DNA of 64,000 bases from Papio anubis (lineage: Eukaryota > Chordata > Mammalia > Primates > Cercopithecidae): contig NC_044978.1 in the NCBI RefSeq assembly GCF_008728515.1, positions 887,771 to 951,770 of the forward strand, given 5' to 3'. This document shows, one piece after another, positions 47,193 to 58,949 of this stretch; position 1 is the stretch's first letter; each line of letters starts with the position of its first letter. The notes beneath the pieces are model-generated. The model was given only the letters and a program-made list of their open reading frames with translations, had not been told where the DNA came from and did no database searches. A program made the translations under genes and the position numbers.

Positions 47193-49764
47193 GGAGAGGT
47201 AGTTTTGAGATCTACCCTAGTTCTAACTATTCCTACAATATGCTGGACAATTTTTTTCTTTTTAACAAATTTGGAAAAGCTTTGACTAATTAATAAACTA
47301 TGTGGTTCACACAGTGTATTTCTTGTATACGTTTGAAGCAATCCTGGTCAACTAAACAAAATAGCTAACCTCCTAAGAAAGTGAGAACTACAGTTCATAT
47401 CATGAAAATATATTTGAAAGACATAATTTAGAAGGTTTCTTCAAAATATTTTTTGCTGTAACCATGGTAAGAATTTCTTCACACACAGAATTTCTGTAGG
47501 TTTCAAAAAATACAAAGATAAGAAATCTAAAAATTGAACTTTGTACTAACACTCATAAATATTTTAGATACTATTTTTCAACAAAACAGACAACTAAGAA
47601 TCCTTGAGAGTGATTAATCATCTACATATGCCTAATTATTTTGTGTATACACCAAATGTTTATAAACATGACATAACCTGAATTTTCTTAAATTTCTATA
47701 TTTTTAAAGCTTTGTTGACCTCAAAATTCATTATTTAAAATTACCTTTCCATGAATTTACTTCCTTTTAAAACCTTTTTTATTGGCTAATCTTGGTAGAA
47801 TAAACCAAATGTTGACTGTCTATATGACCCATGGTAAACTAACTGCTATATAACAGAAGTTTCCAGAATTTATAATGGTTCAAACACAATAAAAGTTGAC
47901 GTCTTACTCAGGTAACATTAGTTAGTAGTTGGATACATCAGTGGGTGATCCATCTCCTCACAGTCATTTAGGGATTTATGTTCATAAATATTTGTCATCT
48001 ACCATGTGTGGCTTCTAAAGTCAACCTAGGGATTATCTCCATTGCAGCTTGCCATAAAGGGTGAAGGACATGAAGTCACATTGTGCAGTTTAAGGACTAG
48101 ACCCAGATGGCACTTCTTCTGATCATTCTTTTGGTTTGAACTTGGTTACATGACCACATCTATTTTCAAAGCAGACTTGAAAATAAGTGGAGCTGTGTCC
48201 CTAAAAATAGGAGTTAACATCTCCTACAATAGGTAGCACAATTCACTGCGTTCATGAGCTCTTAGAAGGCAGGAATCTTCCTAAAATTATAGACCACCTG
48301 ATTGGGAGGAGAATAATGGCTTTAACTGTTCTTTATCCATTACAGATGCATATAACTGATTGATATTTATGAAGCCAAGTTGTATCAATTTGAGAAACTT
48401 TCAAAATGACTGACTTTTATCATAACACATAGTGAAAAGCAATGCCTTTTGAGGACGTTGGGTAAAATAAACTCTGGGCCTTCTACTGACCTCAGATAGG
48501 AGCCGATCATAGTAGGAAACCTTCATATAAATCAAGGACGTCTTCATACACCTCCAGAGTTTCGAATGACAGCAGCTTGGAATTGCCAAGCTCCACTCTT
48601 GGTTGGACAACTTGTCTAGTCTTCCGGGTGTGGCTGCGCATCCGTAGATGGGTGAGTTGTGACACGCGGAAGAGCTTTGAGGAAAGCATCGTGACTGACA
48701 TCCGCTGCCGGAAGTCCCTGCTGCTGAGCAGTACGGCGCCTCCTACAGGCGATAGGGAGCTCTCAGGCTACCAAGCGGGATCTAAGGGGAACTTTCAACT
48801 TGCTCCAAAACTTGACAGTGTAGACAATGCTAAATAATAAGGGGGGTACAATAACCTGGTTCCCAACTCCGGTACATGCTGCACGTTGCCTCCAGGCCAA
48901 TCTGGAAACACATCTTCAATCCTGCCGTGCTCTTGGTCAAGACTGCGGGGATTCCTCATTTATCCCAGATTCCTTGGTGGTGTTTTTGAAGACCTTTACA
49001 ATTGTGAGCTAACCTACCCGATAAATGTATCCCCAACTACCTACCTGTTAAAAACATTCACTGCAGCTAATCTGACTCACCAGCCCTCAAATATGATGTA
49101 TATATTTTTTCACTCATACCATGAACATTTGACCATTTTTTTCTTTGCCTAGATAATATCTTGATTTTCTTTCAAGATGAATCAAGTCTGAATTTCTCTA
49201 TAACAAGCAGAATTCAGAATAAGTTCTAGCCTCCTTTTATATCCTGTAGCCGTTATCACCTAAACCACCCATTTTTCTCCTGGTTTATTAGCACTTGAAC
49301 TGTTTGCAATATGTTTCTTTTCCTTATGCTCCTTCACTGCGGCAACTAAATTTTTAAAACATCAGAAAAAAATTGATTTTGCCTTTTTTCATCCCCCAAT
49401 GTGCTTCCCTTATGGAATGCTTGATAAACATGCACTGACTAGTCTACAGGTGTGCCATCAACACCTGCAAAATAATGCTGAGCACCGAAGAAGGGGCTTA
49501 ACTGGAAAGAGGCTGGAATCATATGTATAAACCAACTCCTCCTCCAGTGACCTGTAATGTTAAAAGAATGGTAGCAGATTAAGTGACCAGACAGACACTT
49601 TGAGCACCTGCAGTGCAAGAATAACCATCACAAAAAAACCCAGAATCTTTTTGAAGGAACTTCTATATCTAAACTACAAAGAACATCAACATAGTCATCA
49701 TGAGACAAATCTGAACTTCGTTGGCTACCACATAAGATAGGAAAAATCTAAGTGTTTTTCCTAC
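47193..49764. other. mostly unassigned DNA
   Basis: About 2.6 kb. 47860-48290 weakly resembles an ancient medium-reiteration repeat. 48400-48790 is a GC/CpG-richer patch described separately. 48840-49340 has no name I can give. No intact gene is seen. Confidence 0.4.
48401..48790 (-). pseudogene. CpG-rich patch, possible retrocopy of an unidentified transcript
   Basis: 48615-48785 carries about a dozen CpG sites in ~170 bp, rare in this window. On the minus strand a 5'-UTR-like stretch with ggacttccggcagcgg (an ETS-type cttccgg) leads into a 64-residue frame at 48507-48701 starting MSVTMLSSKLFRV. Another frame (48401-48610, with SYYDRLLSEVSRRP) follows, as if frameshifted. No poly(A) or TSD is seen and I do not recognise the protein. 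It could equally be chance GC-rich DNA. Confidence 0.28.
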
Positions 49765-50061
49765 TTTTTTTTTTTTTTTTGAGATGGCATTTTGCTCTGT
49801 TGCCCAGCTGGAGCGCAGTGGTGCAATCTCAGCTCACTGCAAGCTCCGTCTCCTAGATTCATGCCATTCTCCTGCCTCAGCCTCCCAAGTAGCTGGTATT
49901 ACAGGTGCCTGCCACCACACCTGGCTAATTTTTTGTATTTTTTAGTAGAGACGGGATCTCACCGTGTTAGCCAGGATGGCCTCGATCTCCTGACCTTGTG
50001 ATCCACCTGCCTCGACCTCCCAAAGTGCTGGGATTACAGGCGTGAGCCACCATGCCCGGCC
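49765..50061 (-). mobile_element. AluY-like, antisense
   Basis: A 16-base T tail, gagatggcattttgctctgt, gcaagctccgtctcctagat, ccgtgttagccaggatggcc, 5' end at catgcccggcc. AluY-type positions. The TSD is not convincing. Confidence 0.95.
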
Positions 50062-50090
50062 TCCCTATTCTTACACTCAACACAGCACAG

Positions 50091-50875
50091 ATACTTTTCT
50101 CTAGCAGATACCAATTAGGCATTCCATAATTCAGAGCAAGCCTGACACTGTCTACCTGAAGTAAGAGTCAAATCCCACAAGCTAAGGTCTCAGTCTCACA
50201 AGGCTGCCCCCAACTTCAGTTGCCAATCACAAGTCTGGACCTCCAGAATTTCTGACCAATGAACTAGCTACTCTGTTCAATTAATTTGCTAGAGCAGTTC
50301 ACAGAACTCAGGAAAATAATGTACTTACATTTACTAGCTCATTTGCAAAGGATTCATCTGAACAGCCAGATGAAGAGATACATAGGATGAATTCTGGAAG
50401 GTTCCTCAAACACAGGATTTTCTGTCCCTGTGACATTGGGGTGTGTGACCCTCTTGGCATGTGGATGTTTGCCCACCTGGAAGTTCTCTGAATCCCAGAG
50501 TTAAGGGACGTTAATGGAGACTTTATCATGATTGATTGTCAGCTCAGACTCCAGCCCCTCTCCCCTTTCCGGAGGATGGAGGCATAAGACTGAAAGTTCC
50601 ATCTTTCTAATCGTGGCTTTCTGGTGACCAGCCCCCATCCAGGAGCACCAAGGGACATCTCGTTAGAGCAAAAGACACTCCTATCATCCAGGAAATTCCA
50701 AGGGATTAGGAACTCTGTGTCCTGAGCCAGGGTCAAAGACCAAATAGGAGAACAAATATGCACCTAGCACCCTTATCACTCAGGAAATAACAGGAGTTTT
50801 TAGAGCTCTGTGCCTGGAAGATGGAGATCAAAATATATGTTTCCTATTAGAAATCACAATATCACAGCTTTTCTC
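50091..50875 (-). mobile_element. probable ERV LTR (ERVL-type), antisense, family unresolved
   Basis: Plus-strand blocks gctagagcagttcacagaac, gaacagccagatgaagagat, gggtgtgtgaccctcttggc, ctggtgaccagcccccatcc and a final aaatcacaatatcacag match an abundant old primate LTR in reverse. The minus-strand start (tgtgatattgtgattt) lies near 50870. No viral genes are seen. Confidence 0.6.
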
Positions 50876-53800
50876 CTCTTATTTTATAGTTTAGCATTAT
50901 TTTCAGATTGGATCACAATAGGAGATGTCGATGCCAGAATTGGGAGCATCTACAATGTGTAACCCAATCCTGCATTTGACAAGAGAAAGTAGACTTTTAT
51001 GACCGTTTCCTGTGTCTGTTTTTAAATGACTTGCGTATTTATTCAGTGGGTATGTGCATTCCTTTTTAGCATTTCCAAGTAGAGAGAATGATGATATCCT
51101 GTACATTGTGAGCTAGGTTATTGATGGGTTTCTCAGTATTATGGGGGTTTGGTGGGAAAATATTATGTCTGAAAAGTTACTTCATCTTTTCAGTAACTAT
51201 GTACTGCAGTAGAAAGGATGAATAAAGAGAGGAATGAAATGTGGGAGGAAGAAAGGAAAGACAGGCAGAAAAGAAGGGAGGAAAGGAGAAATAATTGAAA
51301 GATGGAAAGAAAAAAGAAAGGGAAGAGGGAATAAAAAAAGGAAGGAGGAACAGAGAAGAAAGAAGAAAGGAAGGAAATCTTCTAAAGCATATTTTGTCTT
51401 TCAATATGAGACAAGTTGATTATTTTAAAACAAGTATTTCAGATTTATTGCTCCATTTGCAGAAGTTTAGGAACTACATGTTAAGGAAATATCGTAACTC
51501 TTCACTTGAAAATGGAAAAGTGATAAAAATAGGTGTTATTCTTCTATTCCGTTTGTACCCTTTGAATTGCTATAGTTAAGTGGTAAAGTCTGAATGAACA
51601 TGTTAAGATATCTCTGTAAGTAACAGAGATAGATGCGGCACTGAGGTTTTCTAATTGCTGTGCTTGCTGGGTCTGGGGGCAAGTACAGGGAAATGAAAGC
51701 CAGCACTGCCCAGTCGCCTCTTACCTCTGGGCAGAGGAGGCAATGGTAAGTAAATAAAATAGAGCTGCAAAGATTCTTTCGATTCCCATCACGTTCAATA
51801 GAAGAATTTCTGAAAATTGTGAAGCCTATTTATACTCCTCTTAATCAGAATACTAGCAGGTAGCTGCAAATGTTCACTTTGTGGGAAGAGGGGATAATTT
51901 AGGTTCGAAGATAGGTATGCCAAAACCTGGGTGGAATTAGAGCATCCAGGGTGTTGCAGGAATCAGCTGAAGACTGCACGCAGGCTTACAGCCCCCAGCT
52001 CCCTGCAGATCAACGTGTGTGCAGAAACCAGAGGCTGCAGCCTTTACTTGCAGACACACGTTGGTGGGTTAGGTGTTTGGGGAAGATAACAGCATTTGCA
52101 GAAGGTCCTCAGGTGGAAAACACGTACTAACACTGTCACAGGGAAACCACTGAAGCTAATCAGTGTGAAGTAATATTTTGTGAGGCCCCCTCCATCTCCT
52201 ACCCAGAGCCGGGTCTTCCTTTCATCTGTTATTCCCTGGATTCTGAGGGAGTAAATCTGTCTTCTCGAGGGTGCTTGAGGCGTCTCTTTCTACTCATTAC
52301 ATTCACAATTAATTCTAGTCTTGAGCCTATGGAAGGTGCGCGCTCAGCCTGGCCATCTGGGTGGTCCTAACTAGCATTTGGGTGGCCACACTTTTTCACA
52401 TGCTGCCAAACCAGGAGCAGGAAGGGCAGCTGAGGACCGTGGGGTGACGGGTAGAGCAAACTGCAAAGTCCAAACCTTAGTTACACAGTGTATTCTGGAG
52501 CATATCTTAAGCCTGAGGACCTGTCTGCATTGATATTTTTATGAAATGAAACACTGCTCTTATACTATCTCCTCATCATGGGTTATTATATTCCTCCAAG
52601 GATGAGCCCACTACCCTCGCTTTACACAGAAGCTCAAGGGCACACCCGTGAAACATATCAAACAACCTGGGAATGAGAAACCTCTTGAAATCGTCATGCC
52701 AATGGCAGTTGTTTGGGGGATGAGTATCTTGGAAAAAACATCCCTAAGGTTGAATGACGCACAGCCATGTATCCAATCAGAAATAATGTCCACACTAAGC
52801 TAATTCAGAGGATATTGCAAAAGGAATTATACATGTAAAAATCATTAGGCTGGACCTTTTCACATACACTTGCTTCCTAAACTCTTAGAAATAAAAATAT
52901 ACCACAAGTCTAAAATACTCCCACAGTAAAATGTGTTTCAGTGAAAGGCCATTATTTCATTAAATGTTACAATGCAATACCTATTTTTCTGGGCAAAACC
53001 TAATGTAATAGGATAAATGTTTTTGTTTTTTTCAATGAAAACACAACCCAATATGTTTATTGTTGGCCCCTTGAACTATAGCTATCTTGGGATAATTTCT
53101 GACTATATTAATCACTCATTCAGTGTGTAACCTTAATTCTCTCACTTGCAATAAAACGTTTGTATTAGTCCTTAAATGTCTTGTGTACTATATAGTTCAG
53201 TCATCCATAGTAATTTATTAGCTATAGGTTACATATCATGAGACTATTTATAAACATATTTTCTAGCAAGAGATTCAACATGCAATCTAATGATGGGGCA
53301 TTTATCTTTCTCTATAAATCATATTTTTCCCGTGGCAGAAGTGAAACACTGTTCTAATAATAACTTTTAGCATTGTCTCATTAAAATAATCTTTTAAACA
53401 TATCAGTTTTAAGGCAGTAAATTAACTGAAAATGGTAGCATGACCTATGCCCAGGGTTTTGTGGGCATGACTGCCAAACATGTTTACTAGGAAAATAGTT
53501 TAAAGACCAGTATAAGGATAGACACACTTGGAATAAATAGTTACACAAAGTGGGAAGGTTTTCCTTCTGCCATTACAAATTCATTGTCTCCCTTCTGAGC
53601 CGGGCCTGAGTAATCAAGGGCAACCATTCCATGTGTCTCTCGTCTTCTTGACTTCTCCATTTTCCACAAATGATTCCTGCCTTTTTTCTTGTTCTTCCTG
53701 GACCTTGGTATCTGTGTTATGGAAAAAACAGGGGACATTCGTGAAGATTTTTTGAACATCTCGAGTTCACTATGAACTTCTCTAGGTTGGCTTCCTTCTT

Positions 53801-54085
53801 TTCCTTTTTCTCTGATTGAATGTGGAAGAGCTATCCTTTTTCACGCCGAAATCTGATCCTTCTTTACCTTAAACCTTTCTGCCTCAACCCACTCTCCCGG
53901 CTGCACCTTGCCCTCTCGCCGTGGGTCCCTCCTTCTCTACAACTCAGAAGATCCTCCTCTCTCCTGCTGAAAATTCTCCCTTCACTGCAGTCTGGTGATC
54001 GTGTTCATCTGCTTCCTTCCTTCTACCACCCTGTGTGAGTAAGAATTTCACATTTGCTCTCTTCCATCACTTTACCGTATGTTCT
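50876..54085. other. unassigned DNA with one polypurine tract
   Basis: About 3.2 kb without a recognised gene or named repeat apart from the GA-rich tract at 51231-51375. Minus frames (for example 52611-52793, 53541-53759) lack domains. Confidence 0.45.
51231..51375. repeat. GA-rich polypurine tract (~145 bp)
   Basis: Nearly all purines on the plus strand (gaagaaaggaaagacagg... aaggaaggaggaacagagaa). Such tracts can form triplex DNA and slip. The two frames that cross it are composition artefacts rich in K/E/R. Confidence 0.9.
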
Positions 54086-54089
54086 CCAA

Positions 54090-54540
54090 AGAGTCAATCT
54101 CAGATCAGTGCACGCCACTGTTCAAAACCCTCCAAAGTCTCTCCAACATAGTGAGAACGCTTCAGAGTTCCCTACCCGGTGCCGTTCACAGCCCTACGTG
54201 CTCCGCTGCTTTCCGCCCCTCAGACCTCATCTTCCCGCCCGCTCCCCTTTGCTCAGGCCCTTCATTGTTCCCCAGTCCCACCCTCACGGCCCCGCTGAGA
54301 GCCTGCACTGCCTCCTCTGCCCGCAGTGCTTTCTCCCTCACTGAGTTCGGGGCTCTCCTCCAAAGCTCCTCGGTAAAGCCTTCTCTGTTCTCCCATACAT
54401 AAATGTGTTTATGTTTTCTCTCTTTCCGCATCAGAGGCTGGGCTCTATTAGGCCAGCGAATTTGTTTGGTTAGTTCATTGCGCTAGGACCATGCCCAGCA
54501 CAGCGTTTGGCTCATAGCAGCCCTCAAAAAAAAAAAAAAA
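54090..54540 (+). repeat. L2 LINE 3' end, sense
   Basis: gttcaaaaccctccaaagtc, gctcaggcccttcattgttc, gtaaagccttctctgttctc, and finally atgcccagcacagcgtttgg with ctcatagcagccctcaa follow the L2 3' region order to its terminus. A 22-base A-run (54527-54547) replaces the usual short L2 3' repeat, probably a later expansion. The 96- to 107-residue frames here are L2-derived noise. Confidence 0.8.
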
Positions 54541-55029
54541 AAAAAAATAGCGAAGGAACGAGCGAAAGGTTGGTTGGAATTTATTACCAATTCCCTCCAC
54601 ATCCCTGTGGCTTCTCCTTTTCTCCCACTTCTGTGAAAATTCAACAGATGACGTCGTATGTAAAAGGGGTCAACGAAGTCCCCAAAGTACTACCCAGTGG
54701 CTGCTTTGCTTTTCTCATCTCTCTGTGCTCTGCGGCATTTGCAAGTGTGAGTGTCTGTTTCTCCTGCTGGAAACTCAGGCCACTGTTTTTCCTGCTATTC
54801 TTCCTGGGTACTCACTCCCTTTACTTACTCCTTTTTCCCCTTAGTCATGATTTTTCTGCCAATTGCTCTTCAGCTGTTGCAATTGTGTTGGTAATTCTGT
54901 GATTTCATCCTCAGGTTTCTAGTCACGTTTTCCTAATTTCTCTGGGTAATCTGTGCTAATCCCATGACCTCAGTTTACACAGGCTAACCTCTAAATGAAG
55001 ATCATTACTCTCAATAGTTCTGCGGAACA

Positions 55030-55400
55030 CCCTATACGCTTTTATAGGATTGGACGTATCCCATCAGGTAACTTGAATTCAAAATCCCCTTCAATATGTT
55101 TCTCTATTGACCATCTCTAATTTAGGTTAATAGCTACACATCTCCCCATTGTCTCAAGACAGAAACTTGGACACAAATTCATAACTACCCATTAGACGTA
55201 TCCCTTCGGATGACTTGAATTCAAAATCCCCTTAAATATGTTTCTCTATTGACCGTCTCTAATTTAGGTGAACAGCTACATGTCTCCGCATTGTCTCAAG
55301 ATGGAAACTTGGAAGTAATTCTTGACTCTTCTGTTCTTTGCCCTTCTTGCATATGATTAGCAATGCATATGTTTATCTTGCATATGACTTAGCAAAGTCA
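55030..55400 (+). repeat. L2 LINE fragment, sense, with internal duplication
   Basis: cagaaacttggacacaaatt and gaaacttggaagtaattctt, then gactcttctgttctttgccc, resemble the L2 'cagaaacctgggagtcatccttgactcc' block. It occurs twice because of a 142-bp tandem duplication. Confidence 0.6.
55053..55336. repeat. two-copy tandem duplication, 142-bp period
   Basis: gacgtatccc at 55053 recurs at 55195. Both copies share acttgaattcaaaatcccct, atatgtttctctattgacc and cattgtctcaaga. The first ~118 bp align with about 14 differences. It lies within L2-derived sequence. Confidence 0.9.
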
Positions 55401-56139
55401 TGTCATTTGCCAAGTGTAGTTAAAAATATTTGCTTGGTCTACAGGAAATCATTAATATTTTGTAACCATATAAGTTATTAACGGTGGATGATTTTAGGTC
55501 TAGGTATTATTATTAAATACGGGGACTGTTTCCAGGCATTGAATATGAATCATAAATTAGGGTAGATATGAGATGTGATTATGACGATATTCTAAAGGTC
55601 TGTGATCCTAGGTCTATAGAGGCACGGTGAGAATTAGAATAACCTGGAGACAGACTATTGATACATGGACTTGCCTGGCTGTGTTAGAAAAATACTTTCA
55701 AACCCAGACTTAAAATAGCCACATGGTGTTGCTGGCACTCACCTCATTCACACAAAGAGCTCCCTTGACACTGAGCTGCTGACGAGAAAAGGTCTCCCTG
55801 GGGTAAGAACTGCAGGGTTTGCCAGGAGGCTAAGGTAGGAGAGCCTGGGCAGGGCTGGGCTGGCCTCGGCAGCTGCACAGCAGAACCCGCTTCCATGTCT
55901 GTATTCATTATCACACTCAGTACTTGGATCTTTTGATCAGGTTCCCCAAATTATTCTGAGGCGTCCGTGTTCACTTCTGGAGCTTTGTGTCGGCAGCCCC
56001 TGCCCGAGGTTGCTTACCGGCTAGGTTTCATTTTCCCTCCCAGCTGAGGAACAGACAGCAGCCTCATTCTGAGGAGCTGCACGTTGAGAACACATTTATT
56101 TTTTCCTGTGACTTGTTCAGAACCACATTTTGCAAAATG
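55401..56139. other. unassigned DNA
   Basis: No gene or repeat was recognised before the THE1 LTR. Confidence 0.4.
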
Positions 56140-56144
56140 CCCTG

Positions 56145-56516
56145 TGACGTGGTTTGGTTCTATGACCTCACCCAAATCTGTTATTGAATTGTAATTTGCA
56201 ACGCTGGGGGAGGGGCCTGGTGGGAGGGGATTGGATCAAGGCGGGGATTTCCCCCTTGCTGTTCTCCTTTAGTGGGTGAGTTCTCATGAGATCCGGTTGT
56301 TTGAACGTGTGTAGCACTTCCTCTTTGCTCTCTCTCCTCCTCCACTGTGGTCACATGGGTTTACTTCCCCTTCCTGTTTACCATGATTCAAGTTTCCCGA
56401 GGCCTCAGCCATGCTTCCTGTACAGTCTGTGGAACTCTGAGTCAATTAAAACTCTTCTTCATAAATGACCCAATCTCAGGTAGTTCTTTATAGCAGTGTG
56501 AGAACAGACTAATACA
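56145..56516 (+). mobile_element. THE1 LTR (MaLR), sense
   Basis: Begins tgacgtggtttggttctatg and ends gagaacagactaataca. The interior has gtgagttctcatgagatccg and gtcaattaaaactcttcttc (poly(A) signal attaaa). The 5-bp flanks ccctg (56140-56144) and ccttg (56517-56521) form a TSD with one mismatch. It is a solo LTR, more diverged than the two antisense THE1 copies. Confidence 0.94.
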
Positions 56517-56889
56517 CCTTGTTTCCTTTATTACTCTTTCTGGAAAGCAACATTCTATTAATAATGTTTTGGTTTGAATACAAAATAGTTGTTTTAAATT
56601 ACTCATTTTGAAAAATCCTGGGTTTAATTCAAATATATGCCAATATCTTCCAAAGTAAGGTAATATTCAGAGACAGTTGTTAAGATCAGATGGCATAGAG
56701 AAGTTTCTGGAATATTCATATTTGAAGACTCCTTATTAATGAATGTCTTTGACTTAAATCTAACCCCAAACTGCAACATAATTATTTGTACATTTTCATT
56801 ATATAGTGTTAACAAGCTCAGTTGCAAACAAATAAAATACTTAAACTATTTGTTTAAATAGATAAATTTAAAAAATCATGTCCTTTGTA

Positions 56890-57370
56890 CCCTCTGGGCC
56901 TTCTTGCCCAATCTTAAATCAGCGAGACGCTTCTCTCAACCCCTGCTGCCCCAGTTCAGGTCTCAACCATTCCATGTTGATTACAGGTGCATCTCAGTCT
57001 CTGTCCTCTTGATTCACCTACTGCTATATGAAGGTGAGGGTCCCCAAAACATGAATCTGTCAGTGTATCTTCCTGGCTTAAAACCCTTATTATCATTAGA
57101 ATAACATCCCTGAAAATTGCATATGACATGCTCCTTGCCACGTACCCAGTACCACCTTGCCTACCCAGTACCACCTTGCGCCACTCACCTTGTTAAACAA
57201 TCCAGTTCAATCACACCGTACTGTTTCTGACTTATAGAAGGTCCTTGCCTATTCACTTTGGTGTCTTTGCACCTGTGGCTCCCTGTGCCTGCAGAAACTC
57301 TGCAGTCTTCAGCTTTTCGCTCCTATTCATCCTATAAGGCTCACATCCGATGAGTCTAATGCTCATTTAA
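56890..57370 (+). repeat. L2 LINE fragment, sense
   Basis: cctggcttaaaacccttatt, then cataccc-like 'tacccagtaccaccttg' (stuttered with a 19-bp period at 57143-57180), and gtgtctttgcacctgtggct with tccctgtgcctgcag, follow L2 3' ORF2 order. Confidence 0.7.
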
Positions 57371-58949
57371 GTAATGGCAGAAAAACTAATTCAGAAGGCT
57401 TCACATTTTGTAAAGACAAAATGTAATATTAAGGTAGATTTCAAAGCAAAAATAACTAAAATTAGTAGAGTACTTGACCACAAGTAAAAGATTGGTGAAA
57501 ATAGATCCAAAATCCTAGAAACAGAAAGAAGAATCTGTGTTGACTGAACATGGCATTTCAAGTTAAAGCCAGGAGGAAGATACACAAACTTTGCTGCTGA
57601 AACAGTTTAGGGGGTAACGAGGTTAAAAAAACACTAACCTAGGTCATCTTAGACCCCAACAAAAAAATTAAACAGTACAATTAAGACCAAAAATGATAAA
57701 GTAGTAAATATTTATTTGAAATAGATGTGTGTCTGTGTATGTGTATGTTACCAGTGGGAGGGATATAATGGCTTTTAAAAATATAAAACCGAAAGAAAAA
57801 ATAAAAATCAAACAGATGAAAATATGTAACTCTAGAAAAAGCCTTATTAGTCAAAAAAGCATTAACAAAATTAATGAGAAACTCATTCATTTAATAACTT
57901 TAACATTTTCCAGTCTCAGGGAGCCCAAAACCAACTTGTGATGTTACTACATCAGGCTGTTTTATTTTATCTTACTTTTTATTGTGTTTTATTTTATTTG
58001 GACAAATACAGGGTAATGCTACACATCAGACATTGTTTGAAACAGTTTATTAACTTGTTCCTCCTGCTTGAAGATTAAAGTGCTGAGAGACATGGTGACG
58101 TGTCTAGTTTTCTTTAAGCGGACGTGGTACTGTAAAAGTAGAATAAAAAGTGTTAAGGTGTTGTAATCTGAGCAAAGGAGGGAAATATAAATAAAAATAA
58201 CCCTGTTTTCTTTATGCTTCATGAATAGCACCTATTTATCATGACCAAAGAAAACTATTTTTAAAAAATCAATTGAAAAAAATATACAAACAGTTATACA
58301 TAGACCAAGCATTCGTTCAGGAATCTCATTAAGCTAAGACATGTAGATATTTGATATAAAATGTATTACAAAATGATTTAGGATATACCAGATGTCCATA
58401 ATTCTAACATCTTCTGCTTTTGAATAACTCACACTATAATAAGTTATGCAAAATTTTATAAGCAAAAGTGTATGCAACAGCTGAGACACAACCACTCTGT
58501 ATTGTTACATGCTAATGACATTATAATTGCTAATGACCAGTTACAGATTTGTTGCTGGCATTATCTACACAAATAATAGAAGCACAAGGGTTAGAATATT
58601 ATACTGTACTTTTATAATTAGGTAAAAATTAATAAAAATGCTAATACTTGGAAAAAGCTAAGGTATTGCAAACTTCAAAAAAAATAAGAGGAGTTGTAAA
58701 TCAGCAGGTATGCTGAGAACAGAGACTCTTTAGACTTAGTGGGTTGCTCATTGGACTGAAGCCAGTTGATGCCACGTTCAATCAGGAAAGAAAAGAACAA
58801 AATTAAAACCACTGATGAAAGCTCAGAAATAAACCACCTGACCTATGTCTAAAGGAAGTAGGTAATTAAGGGTTAGGTAGTATGTAGCTCTCCAGAAAGT
58901 GAACCCTGACTTTCACATATTTGAGTTTAGTACACGATTCTGAAATGTA
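57371..58949. other. unassigned AT-rich DNA
   Basis: No gene or confident repeat. Contains a short tgtg-rich run near 57726. Confidence 0.4.

Noticed and set aside
51234..51404. Lysine/glutamate-rich frames as a charged protein
   Set aside because: Produced by the polypurine tract; low-complexity artefact on either strand.
54054..54402. Overlapping 96- and 107-codon frames as a small gene
   Set aside because: They coincide with the L2 3' end in two phases; no conserved domain.
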